From positions 1-5,025 of the forward strand of contig JAFQAM010000165.1 in the NCBI GenBank assembly GCA_017416885.1: a DNA stretch of 5,025 bases. The letters are read 5' to 3'. Made by a program: the position numbers and the translations under genes. Shown here one piece after another: positions 1 through 4,816 of the stretch (positions are counted from its first letter, which is position 1; the number at the start of each line of letters is the position of its first letter). The notes below the pieces were generated by a model, which was not told the DNA's origin, did not search any database, and worked only from the letters and a program-made list of their open reading frames with translations. Source of the stretch: Clostridia bacterium. Its GTDB lineage: Bacteria; Bacillota; Clostridia; Oscillospirales; CAG-272.

Positions 1-737
1 ACATATGCTCTTGTAGCAGCAGCGAAAGCTAATTGACATTCTGTATTAACATTGATCTTAGAAACGCCAAGAGAGATTGCTTTCTTAATCATATCTTCAG
101 GAATACCTGTACCACCGTGAAGAACTAATGGCATATCACCAACCTTCTCAGAAATAGCAGCTAAAACATCAAAGTTAAGACCTGCCCAGTTTGCAGGATA
201 CTTACCGTGAATATTACCAATACCTGCAGCAAGCATTGTAACACCAAGGTCTGCAATTTGCTTGCACTCATCTGGGTCAGCACACTCACCAGCACCAATA
301 ACGCCGTCCTCTTCGCCACCGATTGAACCAACCTCAGCCTCAAGTGAGATGCCGAGCACGTCACAAGCATTTACAAGAGCCTGTGTCTTTGCGATATTTT
401 CCTCGATTGGATAGTGTGAGCCGTCAAACATTACAGAAGAGAAGCCTGCGTTGATACAAGCCTTAGCGCCCTCAAATGAACCGTGGTCTAAGTGAAGAGC
501 AACAGGAACAGTAATGTTAAGGCACTTAATCATACCCTTAACCATTCCAACGATTGTGTCATAGCCACACATATACTTACCTGCACCCTCAGATACACCA
601 AGAATAACAGGTGAGTTAAGCTCTTGAGCTGTTAAAAGAATAGCCTTTGTCCACTCAAGGTTGTTGATGTTAAATTGTCCTACGGCATATTTGCCTGCTT
701 TTGCTTTTTCAAGCATTTCTTTTGCTGAAACTAACAT
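1..737 (-). CDS. fba: Class II fructose-bisphosphate aldolase, 3' end cut by window edge
   Basis: This cytosolic glycolytic/gluconeogenic enzyme reversibly cleaves fructose 1,6-bisphosphate into dihydroxyacetone phosphate and glyceraldehyde 3-phosphate. The 245 visible codons read from ATG into the left edge; the family is usually about 285-310 residues, so roughly 40-60 are missing. Visible signatures are GQFNINN (20-26), HLDHGS (82-87) with the catalytic Asp84 and zinc ligand His85, FDGSH (104-108), EAEVG (133-137), His177 in NIHGKY, His207 in LHGGTG and NVNTE (229-233). The three histidines and the Gly-rich phosphate loop mark the zinc-dependent TIM-barrel type. The start is fixed by AAAGGAGA at 745-752. 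Codons such as GGT, GCT, GTT and CTT dominate, unlike its neighbours, as expected for a highly expressed gene. Tagatose-bisphosphate aldolase is closely related and cannot be fully excluded from sequence alone. Confidence 0.95.
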   Translation of the reverse strand, partial: MLVSAKEMLEKAKAGKYAVGQFNINNLEWTKAILLTAQELNSPVILGVSEGAGKYMCGYDTIVGMVKGMIKCLNITVPVALHLDHGSFEGAKACINAGFSSVMFDGSHYPIEENIAKTQALVNACDVLGISLEAEVGSIGGEEDGVIGAGECADPDECKQIADLGVTMLAAGIGNIHGKYPANWAGLNFDVLAAISEKVGDMPLVLHGGTGIPEDMIKKAISLGVSKINVNTECQLAFAAATRAY

Positions 738-780
738 TTTAATTTCTCCTTTATTTTATAACAAAATTTTTATCGCGTAT

Positions 781-809
781 ATTGTACACTATTTTAAAGA
801 AAAATGCAA
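781..809 (-). promoter_or_regulatory. Candidate sigma-A promoter of the aldolase gene
   Basis: On the minus strand, TTGCAT (804-809) is followed after exactly 17 bp by TACAAT (781-786), both close to the -35 and -10 consensus. Transcription would begin near 774, giving a leader of about 37 nt before the aldolase ATG. The -35 box lies only 7 bp past the stop codon of the preceding gene, and no hairpin terminator is visible between the two genes, so read-through may add to expression. Confidence 0.6.
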
Positions 810-816
810 TACTTTT

Positions 817-1314
817 TTAAACATTTACAGTTATAATATACCCATTTTCTATAATAGTAGAACAAACCTCTTTTGTTGAATCAATTTTTAATGCTTTCAT
901 TAATCCGCAACCAAGCCTTTTTCCAATCGCTTCCTTGCAGGTCCAAAGCCTTAAAAATTCCTCATATGAATATCCGCAATTTTCAAGCAAATCTATTTCA
1001 CCGTCAACAAAAAATCTTTCAGCCATTTCCTTTATTTTGTCTCTTGGTATAAGCTTTTCGCAATCTATCCCACATTCCTTATCGCTAATCACACAGCAAA
1101 CAAGACCGTCAGTATGTGATATGCTAAAATGTATGTCGCAATTTTCAATATAAGGCTTTCCTGATTCCGTTTTCTTTATTTCATAGCCCGAAATACCTAT
1201 TTCATTTAGCTTTTCATCAAGCAAGTCATAAGCGCTGCTGTGCAAAATTTCAGATTTTTTTCTGCTGCTTAAATTATTTTCATAATCAACAAATCGGTAT
1301 TCAATTTTTAACAA
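817..1314 (-). CDS. Compact Sfp-type 4'-phosphopantetheinyl transferase
   Basis: This enzyme should move the phosphopantetheine arm of coenzyme A onto a serine of a carrier protein, making it active. The 165-residue product shows SGKPY (51-55), FSISHTDG (63-70) with the CoA-contacting His67, GIDCEKL (82-88) with metal ligands Asp84 and Glu86, RFF (100-102) and WTCKEAIGKRLGCGL (124-138) with Trp124, Lys127, Glu128 and Lys132. It ends in a GYIITV strand typical of the family's C-terminus, so it looks complete although shorter than the usual 220 or so residues of Sfp; AcpS itself is about 120 and lacks the WxxKE spacing seen here. The start is TTG: no in-frame ATG fits, and AAGAAGGTGAT sits just upstream. 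A carrier protein gene about 1 kb away (2138-2365) is a plausible substrate, but this is inferred from proximity only. Confidence 0.88.
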   Translation of the reverse strand: MLKIEYRFVDYENNLSSRKKSEILHSSAYDLLDEKLNEIGISGYEIKKTESGKPYIENCDIHFSISHTDGLVCCVISDKECGIDCEKLIPRDKIKEMAERFFVDGEIDLLENCGYSYEEFLRLWTCKEAIGKRLGCGLMKALKIDSTKEVCSTIIENGYIITVNV

Positions 1315-1317
1315 AAA

Positions 1318-1328
1318 ATCACCTTCTT
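1318..1328 (-). promoter_or_regulatory. Shine-Dalgarno site deciding a TTG start
   Basis: On the minus strand AAGAAGGTGAT matches the 16S rRNA 3' end over most of its length. Its AAGGTG core (1320-1325) ends 5 nt before the TTG codon at 1314. This supports TTG as the true start of the phosphopantetheinyl transferase. Confidence 0.75.
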
Positions 1329-1335
1329 TTAAATA

Positions 1336-1364
1336 ATTTTAGCACATTTTCATAAAAATTTCAA
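1336..1364 (-). promoter_or_regulatory. Candidate promoter of the phosphopantetheinyl transferase gene
   Basis: On the minus strand TTGAAA (1359-1364) and TAAAAT (1336-1341) are 17 bp apart. TGC directly before the -10 box gives an extended -10 (TGn). The start point would fall near 1329, leaving a short leader that begins almost at the Shine-Dalgarno site. Confidence 0.6.
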
Positions 1365-1371
1365 ATTTTTA

Positions 1372-1400
1372 TTGATTTTTTTGTAAAAATAGTATAAAAT
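1372..1400 (+). promoter_or_regulatory. Candidate promoter of the cytidylate-kinase-like gene
   Basis: TTGATT (1372-1377) and TAAAAT (1395-1400) are 17 bp apart on the plus strand. TTGTAA (1381-1386) with TATACA (1405-1410), 18 bp apart, is an overlapping alternative. A short inverted repeat, TGAC-AATC-GTCA (1418-1429), follows and would lie in the leader near the start point. The two divergent promoters here are back to back with only 7 bp between their -35 boxes. Confidence 0.45.
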
Positions 1401-1450
1401 AGAATATACAAAAATAATGACAATCGTCAGATATTCAAGGAGGCTTTATT

Positions 1451-2083
1451 ATGAGCGACAACATTATAGTAACAATAGCACGCCAATACGGTAGTGGAGG
1501 ACACGCAGTAGGAAAATTAGTTGCCGATAATTTCGGTATGGCATATCACGATAAAAGCCTTATTGAAAAATCAGCGCAAAAATTAGGCGTAAGCGAGGAA
1601 ATGCTCCAAAGCGCCGACGAAAAAGCAACGCCAAGCTTTCTTTATTCCATTGCCACAGGCAACTACGATGTTTATCCACTCTCAATTAATTTCGCACCCT
1701 ACGAAATGCCTATAAACGATAAGCTTTTCAATCTCCAAGCCGATATTATAAGAGAGGAAGCAGAAAACTCCTCTTGCGTAATAGTAGGCAGATGCGCTGA
1801 CTATATTTTAAACGGAAGACCGAAGCTTGTCAAGGTATTTATATATGCCGATATGGACTCTCGCGTAAAAAGAGTAAGCGAGCACCACGGCATAAGCGAG
1901 CAGGATGCAAGAGTATTAATTTATAAAACCGATAAAAAAAGAGCCAACTACTATAATTATTATACCTCACTCAAATGGGGCAAAAGCGACAACTATAACC
2001 TGATGCTTGATACAAGCAAAATCGGAGTAGAGGGCGCAGCCAAAATTATCGGCGAATACATCAAAATCCTACAAAATCAATAG
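1451..2083 (+). CDS. Cytidylate kinase-like family protein (P-loop kinase fold)
   Basis: The 210-residue product matches the cytidylate-kinase-like family found widely in clostridia, whose substrate is largely unproven. The N-terminal IVTIARQYGSGGHAVGKLVA (6-25) is the family's modified P-loop: Gly14, Gly16, Gly17, Gly21 and Lys22 are present but without the usual Ser/Thr after Lys. VIVGRCADYIL (110-120) and KKRANYYNYYT (162-172), followed by Trp176 and the NLMLDTSKIG segment (183-192), are the other recognisable blocks, in the usual order. The Arg/Lys-rich segment around 134-164 probably forms the lid. Translation starts at ATG 7 nt after AAGGAGG (1437-1443), an excellent site. True CMP kinases carry GPxGxGKG/S, so calling this cmk would overreach. 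It is monocistronic: divergent from the transferase and convergent with the carrier protein gene. Confidence 0.88.
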   Translation: MSDNIIVTIARQYGSGGHAVGKLVADNFGMAYHDKSLIEKSAQKLGVSEEMLQSADEKATPSFLYSIATGNYDVYPLSINFAPYEMPINDKLFNLQADIIREEAENSSCVIVGRCADYILNGRPKLVKVFIYADMDSRVKRVSEHHGISEQDARVLIYKTDKKRANYYNYYTSLKWGKSDNYNLMLDTSKIGVEGAAKIIGEYIKILQNQ

Positions 2084-2090
2084 TAAATTA

Positions 2091-2116
2091 AAAAGCTACC
2101 AACCTTGGTAGCTTTT
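2091..2116. terminator. Symmetric (bidirectional) intrinsic terminator
   Basis: The sequence is a perfect palindrome of two 12-nt arms around CC: AAAAGCTACCAA pairs with TTGGTAGCTTTT. In RNA the loop would be about 4-6 nt. Each strand reads a GC-containing stem ending in four U residues, so it can end both the kinase-like transcript and the convergent acyl carrier protein transcript. It starts 7 nt after the kinase-like gene's stop codon and ends 21 bp from the carrier gene's stop. Confidence 0.82.
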
Positions 2117-2137
2117 AAATTTATGTACAATTTTTAA

Positions 2138-2365
2138 TTAGTTAGCGTTAGCCTCGATATACTCAGCAACATCACCAACAGTGATAAGCTTATGAATGTC
2201 ATCCTCGCTGAACTCAATGCCGAATTCATCCTCACAAAGAAGAACTAAATCTGCAAGGTCAAGAGAGTTAATGCCAAGGTCATTAGCAAGCTCTGCATCC
2301 GGTGTGATATCGTCAGGATTAAGTGAAAGCTCCTCAACTAAAATGTTCTTTAATTTCTCAAACAT
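2138..2365 (-). CDS. Acyl carrier protein, variant GINSLD site
   Basis: Acyl carrier proteins are small acidic helical bundles that carry growing acyl chains on a phosphopantetheine arm. The 75-residue product has the normal family length and the motif DLGINSLDLADL (29-40), where Ser34 is the attachment point. The following acidic helix (CEDEFGIEFSEDD) is the usual docking surface for partner enzymes. The residue before the serine is Asn, not the Asp of the canonical DSL motif of fatty-acid AcpP, so this may be a second or specialised carrier; I therefore give no symbol. The start is ATG at 2365, 8 nt after GGAGG (2374-2378). A longer reading from TTG at 2380 would overlap that site and is rejected. 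It has its own consensus promoter and shares a terminator with the convergent kinase-like gene. The transferase at 817-1314 is a likely activating enzyme. Confidence 0.93.
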   Translation of the reverse strand: MFEKLKNILVEELSLNPDDITPDAELANDLGINSLDLADLVLLCEDEFGIEFSEDDIHKLITVGDVAEYIEANAN

Positions 2366-2373
2366 AATTATTT

Positions 2374-2378
2374 CCTCC
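2374..2378 (-). promoter_or_regulatory. Shine-Dalgarno site deciding the carrier protein start
   Basis: GGAGG on the minus strand lies 8 nt before the ATG at 2365. An in-frame TTG at 2380 overlaps the motif itself, so ribosomes bound here can only use the ATG, giving a 75- rather than 80-residue protein. Confidence 0.85.
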
Positions 2379-2382
2379 AAAA

Positions 2383-2425
2383 TTTAATGAGATGTCATAA
2401 AACTACTTTAATATGATGCGTCATA
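2383..2425. repeat. Two related operator-like repeats in the carrier gene leader
   Basis: Read on the plus strand, TTTAATGAGATGTCATA (2383-2399) and TTTAATATGATGCGTCATA (2407-2425) share TTTAAT, GATG and TCATA, differing by a small insertion, with starts 24 bp apart. The second copy contains an imperfect palindrome (TATGA-TGCG-TCATA, 2412-2425). Two spaced, similar sites between promoter and start codon look like protein-binding sites, but no known regulator motif is recognised. A TATAAT on the minus strand (2429-2434) sits beside the second copy and might be a weak second promoter; its best -35 (TTGGAC, 2455-2460) is 20 bp away. Confidence 0.4.
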
Positions 2426-2456
2426 CTTATTATAATCTTATGATATTCGTTTTAGT

Positions 2457-2481
2457 CCAAAATATTTTTAACTTATTTTGG
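2457..2481. repeat. Inverted repeat (hairpin) in the carrier gene leader
   Basis: CCAAAATA (2457-2464) and TATTTTGG (2474-2481) are perfect 8-nt complements around a 9-nt loop. In the minus-strand leader RNA this would form a hairpin with a G-C clamp at the base. No U-run follows on that strand, so it does not look like a terminator there. It may be a structured leader element or RNA-stabilising hairpin. Confidence 0.45.
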
Positions 2482-2511
2482 CTCGTGTTTTTTGAGTTAA
2501 ATGCCTTAATA

Positions 2512-2540
2512 ATTATATATGTTTTGTCGCTTTATGTCAA
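2512..2540 (-). promoter_or_regulatory. Perfect consensus sigma-A promoter of the acyl carrier protein gene
   Basis: On the minus strand TTGACA (2535-2540) and TATAAT (2512-2517) match both consensus hexamers exactly and are 17 bp apart. Transcription should begin near 2505, producing a leader of about 140 nt before the ATG at 2365. This is the strongest promoter in the window, in keeping with the high demand for carrier protein. The length of the leader is unusual beside the short leaders inferred for the neighbouring genes. Confidence 0.85.
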
Positions 2541-2581
2541 TAGTCAATTTGCACAAAATCGCGAATCCAAATTTAGTACAA

Positions 2582-2609
2582 ATTAACAAAATGTACATAT
2601 TTTGTTGTA
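2582..2609. repeat. Inverted repeat beside the recombinase gene, possible Xer-type site or weak terminator
   Basis: AACAAAAT (2585-2592) and ATTTTGTT (2599-2606) are perfect complements around GTACAT. Taken as a recombination core, this gives two arms of about 11 bp around a 6-8 bp centre, the layout of dif- and cer-like Xer sites. The arm TTTTGTTAA (left arm, minus strand) resembles the TTATGTTAA of the E. coli dif XerD arm, and the centre TGTACA resembles TGTATA. It lies 9 bp past the recombinase stop. It could equally be a weak hairpin ending the recombinase transcript, or chance in A+T-rich DNA. Confidence 0.35.
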
Positions 2610-2615
2610 TTTTTC

Positions 2616-3644
2616 CTAATTTTCGTCGCCTTTATCCGACTTTTTGCTTATCTTAACATGGGCTAACGGATTGTTGTTTATTGCATCCTCCATACCCTTG
2701 TTTGACACATGCGTATAGATTTGAGTAGTGTTTAATTGCTCGTGCCCAAGAATTTCCTTAAGCACTCTTACATCCACCTTGCCTGTCTGATACATAAGCG
2801 TCGCCGCCGTATGACGAAGCTTGTGAGTAGAGTAGTGCTTATAGTCAAGTCCCGCTAACTCTAAATATTTGTAAACCAACCATTGTACAGTTTTATTGCT
2901 CAGCCACTTATATTGCTTACTGATAAATAAAGCATTTGTATTAAGCTTCTTGTATTTTTCATCCCGTCTTATTTTTAAATATTTCATAAGCGCATCACGG
3001 CAAGAATCATTTAAATAAACAATTCTTTCCTTGTTACCCTTACCAAGCACACGAAGGGAGCGAAGCTCTCTGTCAATATCATTAAGATTTATGCCCACAA
3101 GCTCCGAAAGACGCATACCGCAATTTAAAAATAGCGTAATAATACAGTAATCTCTTTCCTTAGTCTTAGATTCCGTATCACTTTCAATAGCATTAAGCAA
3201 AGCAACGCTCTCCTCAATAGATAAAAACTTAGGCAGCGATTGCTTCTTTTTAGGCGCTTCAATATCAATAGCAGGATTTTGCTCCATCAGCTTTTTCTTT
3301 TGACAAGCATACTTATAAAAAGCCTTAATTGCAGAAAGCTTTCTTGATTTTGACGAAGCATTGTTTCTTCTGTCAATCGAAACATAAATAAAGAAATCAT
3401 AAATTTCATCTGTCGTAACCGAGCAAATAAAATCCTTATCCAAATTACTTATATCAATTTTCTCAAAGAAATCAGAGCTCACATCAATATCATTTCTTTT
3501 AGCATAAACATATCTGAAAAACAAACGCAAATCAGAAAGATATTCATCAATAGTTTTCTGCGAGCAGCCTTGAATAGTAAGCTTATACGATGCAAAATCC
3601 TTTGTAAGAGGCGGCATAGTCTCAATAGGAAACTTAAAAGCCAT
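2616..3644 (-). CDS. Tyrosine recombinase, XerC/XerD type
   Basis: Tyrosine recombinases cut and rejoin DNA at specific sites through a covalent phosphotyrosine link; Xer members resolve chromosome dimers at dif. The 342-residue product has an N-terminal SAM-like core-binding domain (about 12-125) and a C-terminal catalytic domain (about 140-325). All catalytic residues are present: Arg178 (GMRLSEL), Lys202 (LGKGNKER), His274 and Arg277 (HKLRHTAA), His301 (LGHEQLNTTQIYTH) and the nucleophile Tyr310. It is somewhat longer than the usual 295-305 residues, with extra sequence around 50-75 and a Lys-rich tail. The start is ATG at 3644, 5 nt after AAAGGGGG (3650-3657); an ATG nine codons earlier at 3671 lacks a binding site and lies almost at the inferred transcription start. 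No integrase partner, relaxase or phage gene is adjacent, so a housekeeping Xer or a solitary relative both remain possible. Confidence 0.9.
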   Translation of the reverse strand: MAFKFPIETMPPLTKDFASYKLTIQGCSQKTIDEYLSDLRLFFRYVYAKRNDIDVSSDFFEKIDISNLDKDFICSVTTDEIYDFFIYVSIDRRNNASSKSRKLSAIKAFYKYACQKKKLMEQNPAIDIEAPKKKQSLPKFLSIEESVALLNAIESDTESKTKERDYCIITLFLNCGMRLSELVGINLNDIDRELRSLRVLGKGNKERIVYLNDSCRDALMKYLKIRRDEKYKKLNTNALFISKQYKWLSNKTVQWLVYKYLELAGLDYKHYSTHKLRHTAATLMYQTGKVDVRVLKEILGHEQLNTTQIYTHVSNKGMEDAINNNPLAHVKISKKSDKGDEN

Positions 3645-3649
3645 AAAAT

Positions 3650-3657
3650 CCCCCTTT
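3650..3657 (-). promoter_or_regulatory. Shine-Dalgarno site deciding the recombinase start
   Basis: AAAGGGGG on the minus strand ends 5 nt before the ATG at 3644 and favours it over the in-frame ATG at 3671, which is preceded only by A/T-rich sequence without a purine ribosome-binding motif. Confidence 0.7.
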
Positions 3658-3680
3658 AATATATATTGCATTTCTATTCT

Positions 3681-3708
3681 ATCATAAAATATAACTCTTT
3701 TGTATCAA
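3681..3708 (-). promoter_or_regulatory. Candidate promoter of the recombinase gene
   Basis: On the minus strand TTGATA (3703-3708) and TATGAT (3681-3686) are 16 bp apart, giving a start point near 3674 and a leader of about 30 nt to the ATG at 3644. The surrounding DNA is very A+T-rich, so chance matches are likely and the call is moderate. Confidence 0.4.
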
Positions 3709-3732
3709 ATATTTAAATTTTTTACAATAATA

Positions 3733-3761
3733 TTGAAATTTTTATTTTTATATTATATAAT
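3733..3761 (+). promoter_or_regulatory. Candidate promoter of the membrane protein gene
   Basis: TTGAAA (3733-3738) and a perfect TATAAT (3756-3761) are exactly 17 bp apart on the plus strand. Transcription would start near 3768, leaving about 36 nt before the TTG start at 3804. Confidence 0.6.
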
Positions 3762-3788
3762 TAATTAAACAAAAAGACAAAACAAGAA

Positions 3789-3793
3789 AAGGA
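3789..3793 (+). promoter_or_regulatory. Shine-Dalgarno site supporting a TTG start
   Basis: AAGGA lies 10 nt before the TTG at 3804. The spacing is slightly long but acceptable, and no alternative start codon exists between the upstream in-frame stop and this TTG. Confidence 0.6.
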
Positions 3794-3803
3794 AACAGAA
3801 AAA

Positions 3804-4370
3804 TTGAACTACGCAAAGGAAAACAAAAGCCTTATTTCAAAGCTTATAATTAACCATATCGCCATGTCTGTTTTCGGACTTATAATGGCAATAGTAACTC
3901 GCTTTTTAGCCAACCGTAACGGAGGCAATATGACTCTTTACTACATAGTCGGCATTCTTGCCATATTGCTTTACGCAGTAGTATTATATGTGAATTTTTG
4001 GGAAAAGGGCGCAAGCGACAAAATAAGAGTTGACGGCGGCAGAATGAAGCTGAATATCTATAACGGATTATGGATATCCTTCCTTGCCAATATTCCAACA
4101 ATAATATTCGGTATTTTCGCCACAATTAATTGCTATGTTGAAAGCAATTTCACAGGCTACTTAGCAGCTATCTCACCGCTTTATAACGGTATGTACACAA
4201 TGCTCACTGACACAAAGGGACTTGGCTTAGGCACATATTTCCCACCAATCTTTATTTTCCTCTGTGTCCCTGCATTACTGATCAGCTTCGTATCCTACAT
4301 CTTAGGCGTCAAGGGCTATAAATGTCTATTCCCCGAGCCAAAGAAAAACCAAAACCAAAAGCTGCAATAA
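3804..4370 (+). CDS. Unrecognised membrane protein with about four transmembrane segments
   Basis: I do not recognise this 188-residue product. Hydrophobic stretches at roughly 14-33, 45-65, 88-109 and 146-168 predict four membrane spans. Charged segments lie between spans 2 and 3 (about 66-82, with EKGASDKIRVDGGRMK) and at the C-terminus (PEPKKNQNQK), both probably cytoplasmic. The loop between spans 3 and 4 (about 110-145) is long, likely outside, and contains Tyr, Asn and Gly residues but no catalytic motif I can name. There is no cleavable signal peptide. The start is TTG: AAGGA (3789-3793) lies 10 nt upstream, an in-frame stop is at 3762-3764, and no ATG lies between. The next ATG (3864) would remove half of the first span. 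It is transcribed alone between its own promoter and a strong terminator, so its neighbours give no hint of function. Confidence 0.8.
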   Translation: MNYAKENKSLISKLIINHIAMSVFGLIMAIVTRFLANRNGGNMTLYYIVGILAILLYAVVLYVNFWEKGASDKIRVDGGRMKLNIYNGLWISFLANIPTIIFGIFATINCYVESNFTGYLAAISPLYNGMYTMLTDTKGLGLGTYFPPIFIFLCVPALLISFVSYILGVKGYKCLFPEPKKNQNQKLQ

Positions 4371-4450
4371 TATAGCGCCACAATCTGCACCCACAACCAA
4401 CACAAAAATCCGACCAATAAAACTCAGCGCTCAACCAAACAACACAAAAC
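4371..4450 (+). promoter_or_regulatory. C-rich, G-poor 3' untranslated stretch, possible Rho-loading region
   Basis: These 80 nt of the plus strand contain 29 C but only 6 G, with many CA and CC steps and little potential for base pairing. They lie between the membrane protein's stop codon and the intrinsic terminator. Unstructured C-over-G stretches are the known signature of Rho utilisation sites. No open reading frame of note is present. The function is inferred from composition only. Confidence 0.35.
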
Positions 4451-4486
4451 GACACAAACAGCCAAAAGCTATTTGTGTCGTTTTTT
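4446..4486. terminator. Strong intrinsic terminator, probably bidirectional
   Basis: AAAACGACACAAA (4446-4458) pairs perfectly with TTTGTGTCGTTTT (4472-4484). After one mismatch, AGC/GCT closes a five-base loop (CAAAA). Six T residues (4481-4486) follow on the plus strand, ending the membrane protein transcript. On the minus strand the same stem is followed by TTTTGTGTT, so it can also end the convergent pair of genes whose last stop codon is at 4491. Confidence 0.88.
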
Positions 4487-4490
4487 AGTA

Positions 4491-4805
4491 TTATTTCTTT
4501 TTTCTTATTTTAATCGAGCCGTAATCAACAATATCATTCCAGCCGCTATTGTCAGTATCATTCCATTGATGAATAATTACTTCCTTAGAGCCGTCCCAAC
4601 TTACAGTATATTTGCCATACTTATAGCCAACAATACTGTCATTTTCGGTAATGAAGCATTCCTCTGAAAGTGATTCACTTTCGTAGCTATACTTAACATC
4701 ATCAATACCGCCGTCATTGCGAGCCTCTAAGCCGTATGCGCTTGATGTGTAAATCTCAAATTTTGAAATAGCCTTGGCTATTTTCTTTAGTAAAGCATCG
4801 CTCAT
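4491..4805 (-). CDS. Small unrecognised soluble protein, 104 residues
   Basis: I do not recognise this protein. It has no signal peptide or membrane span. The N-terminus (MSDALLKKIAKAISKFE) looks like an amphipathic helix. The middle is acidic with many Ser, Glu and Asp residues (about 31-56). The second half alternates aromatic and hydrophobic residues (YKYGKYTVSW, VIIHQW), suggesting beta strands, and it ends in a basic IKIRKKK tail. The ATG at 4805 follows GAGG (4815-4818) by 9 nt. The upstream gene ends only 11 bp before, its stop codon overlapping this binding site, so the two are almost certainly co-transcribed and perhaps translationally coupled. A linked role with that membrane protein is possible but unproven. 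Confidence 0.75.
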   Translation of the reverse strand: MSDALLKKIAKAISKFEIYTSSAYGLEARNDGGIDDVKYSYESESLSEECFITENDSIVGYKYGKYTVSWDGSKEVIIHQWNDTDNSGWNDIVDYGSIKIRKKK

Positions 4806-4816
4806 TGTAAACTACC

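Noticed and set aside
161..370. Open frame of 69 codons on the minus strand
   Set aside because: It lies wholly inside the aldolase gene in another frame, has no ribosome site and a low-complexity Leu/Val/Ser product; the aldolase motifs decide the frame.
661..1153. Plus-strand open frames at 661-879 and 935-1153
   Set aside because: They are antisense to the aldolase start and to the transferase gene, lack Shine-Dalgarno sites and show no family motif.
817..1314. Transferase as a truncated pseudogene because of its 165-residue length
   Set aside because: All motif blocks are present in order and the typical final strand is seen, with its own promoter and ribosome site, so it looks like a compact intact member.
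2366..2380. Longer acyl carrier protein from TTG at 2380
   Set aside because: The TTG overlaps the GGAGG ribosome site of the ATG at 2365, and the 75-residue form matches normal family length.
2196..2387. Plus-strand open frame of 63 codons
   Set aside because: It is antisense to the acyl carrier protein, and its Ser-rich product is the expected by-product of that gene's codons.
2457..2481. Leader hairpin as an intrinsic terminator
   Set aside because: No U-run follows on the transcribed minus strand; on the plus strand a T-run lies 5 nt away, but no plus-strand gene enters this region.
3645..3671. Longer recombinase from ATG at 3671
   Set aside because: There is no ribosome site before it and it would begin within a few bases of the inferred transcript start; the ATG at 3644 has AAAGGGGG upstream.
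3880..4125. Minus-strand open frame of 81 codons
   Set aside because: It is antisense to the membrane protein gene, with an Arg/Leu/Cys-rich product and no ribosome site.
4473..4667. Plus-strand open frame of 64 codons, hydrophobic
   Set aside because: It starts within the terminator hairpin and runs antisense to the 104-residue gene, which has a better start and spacing.
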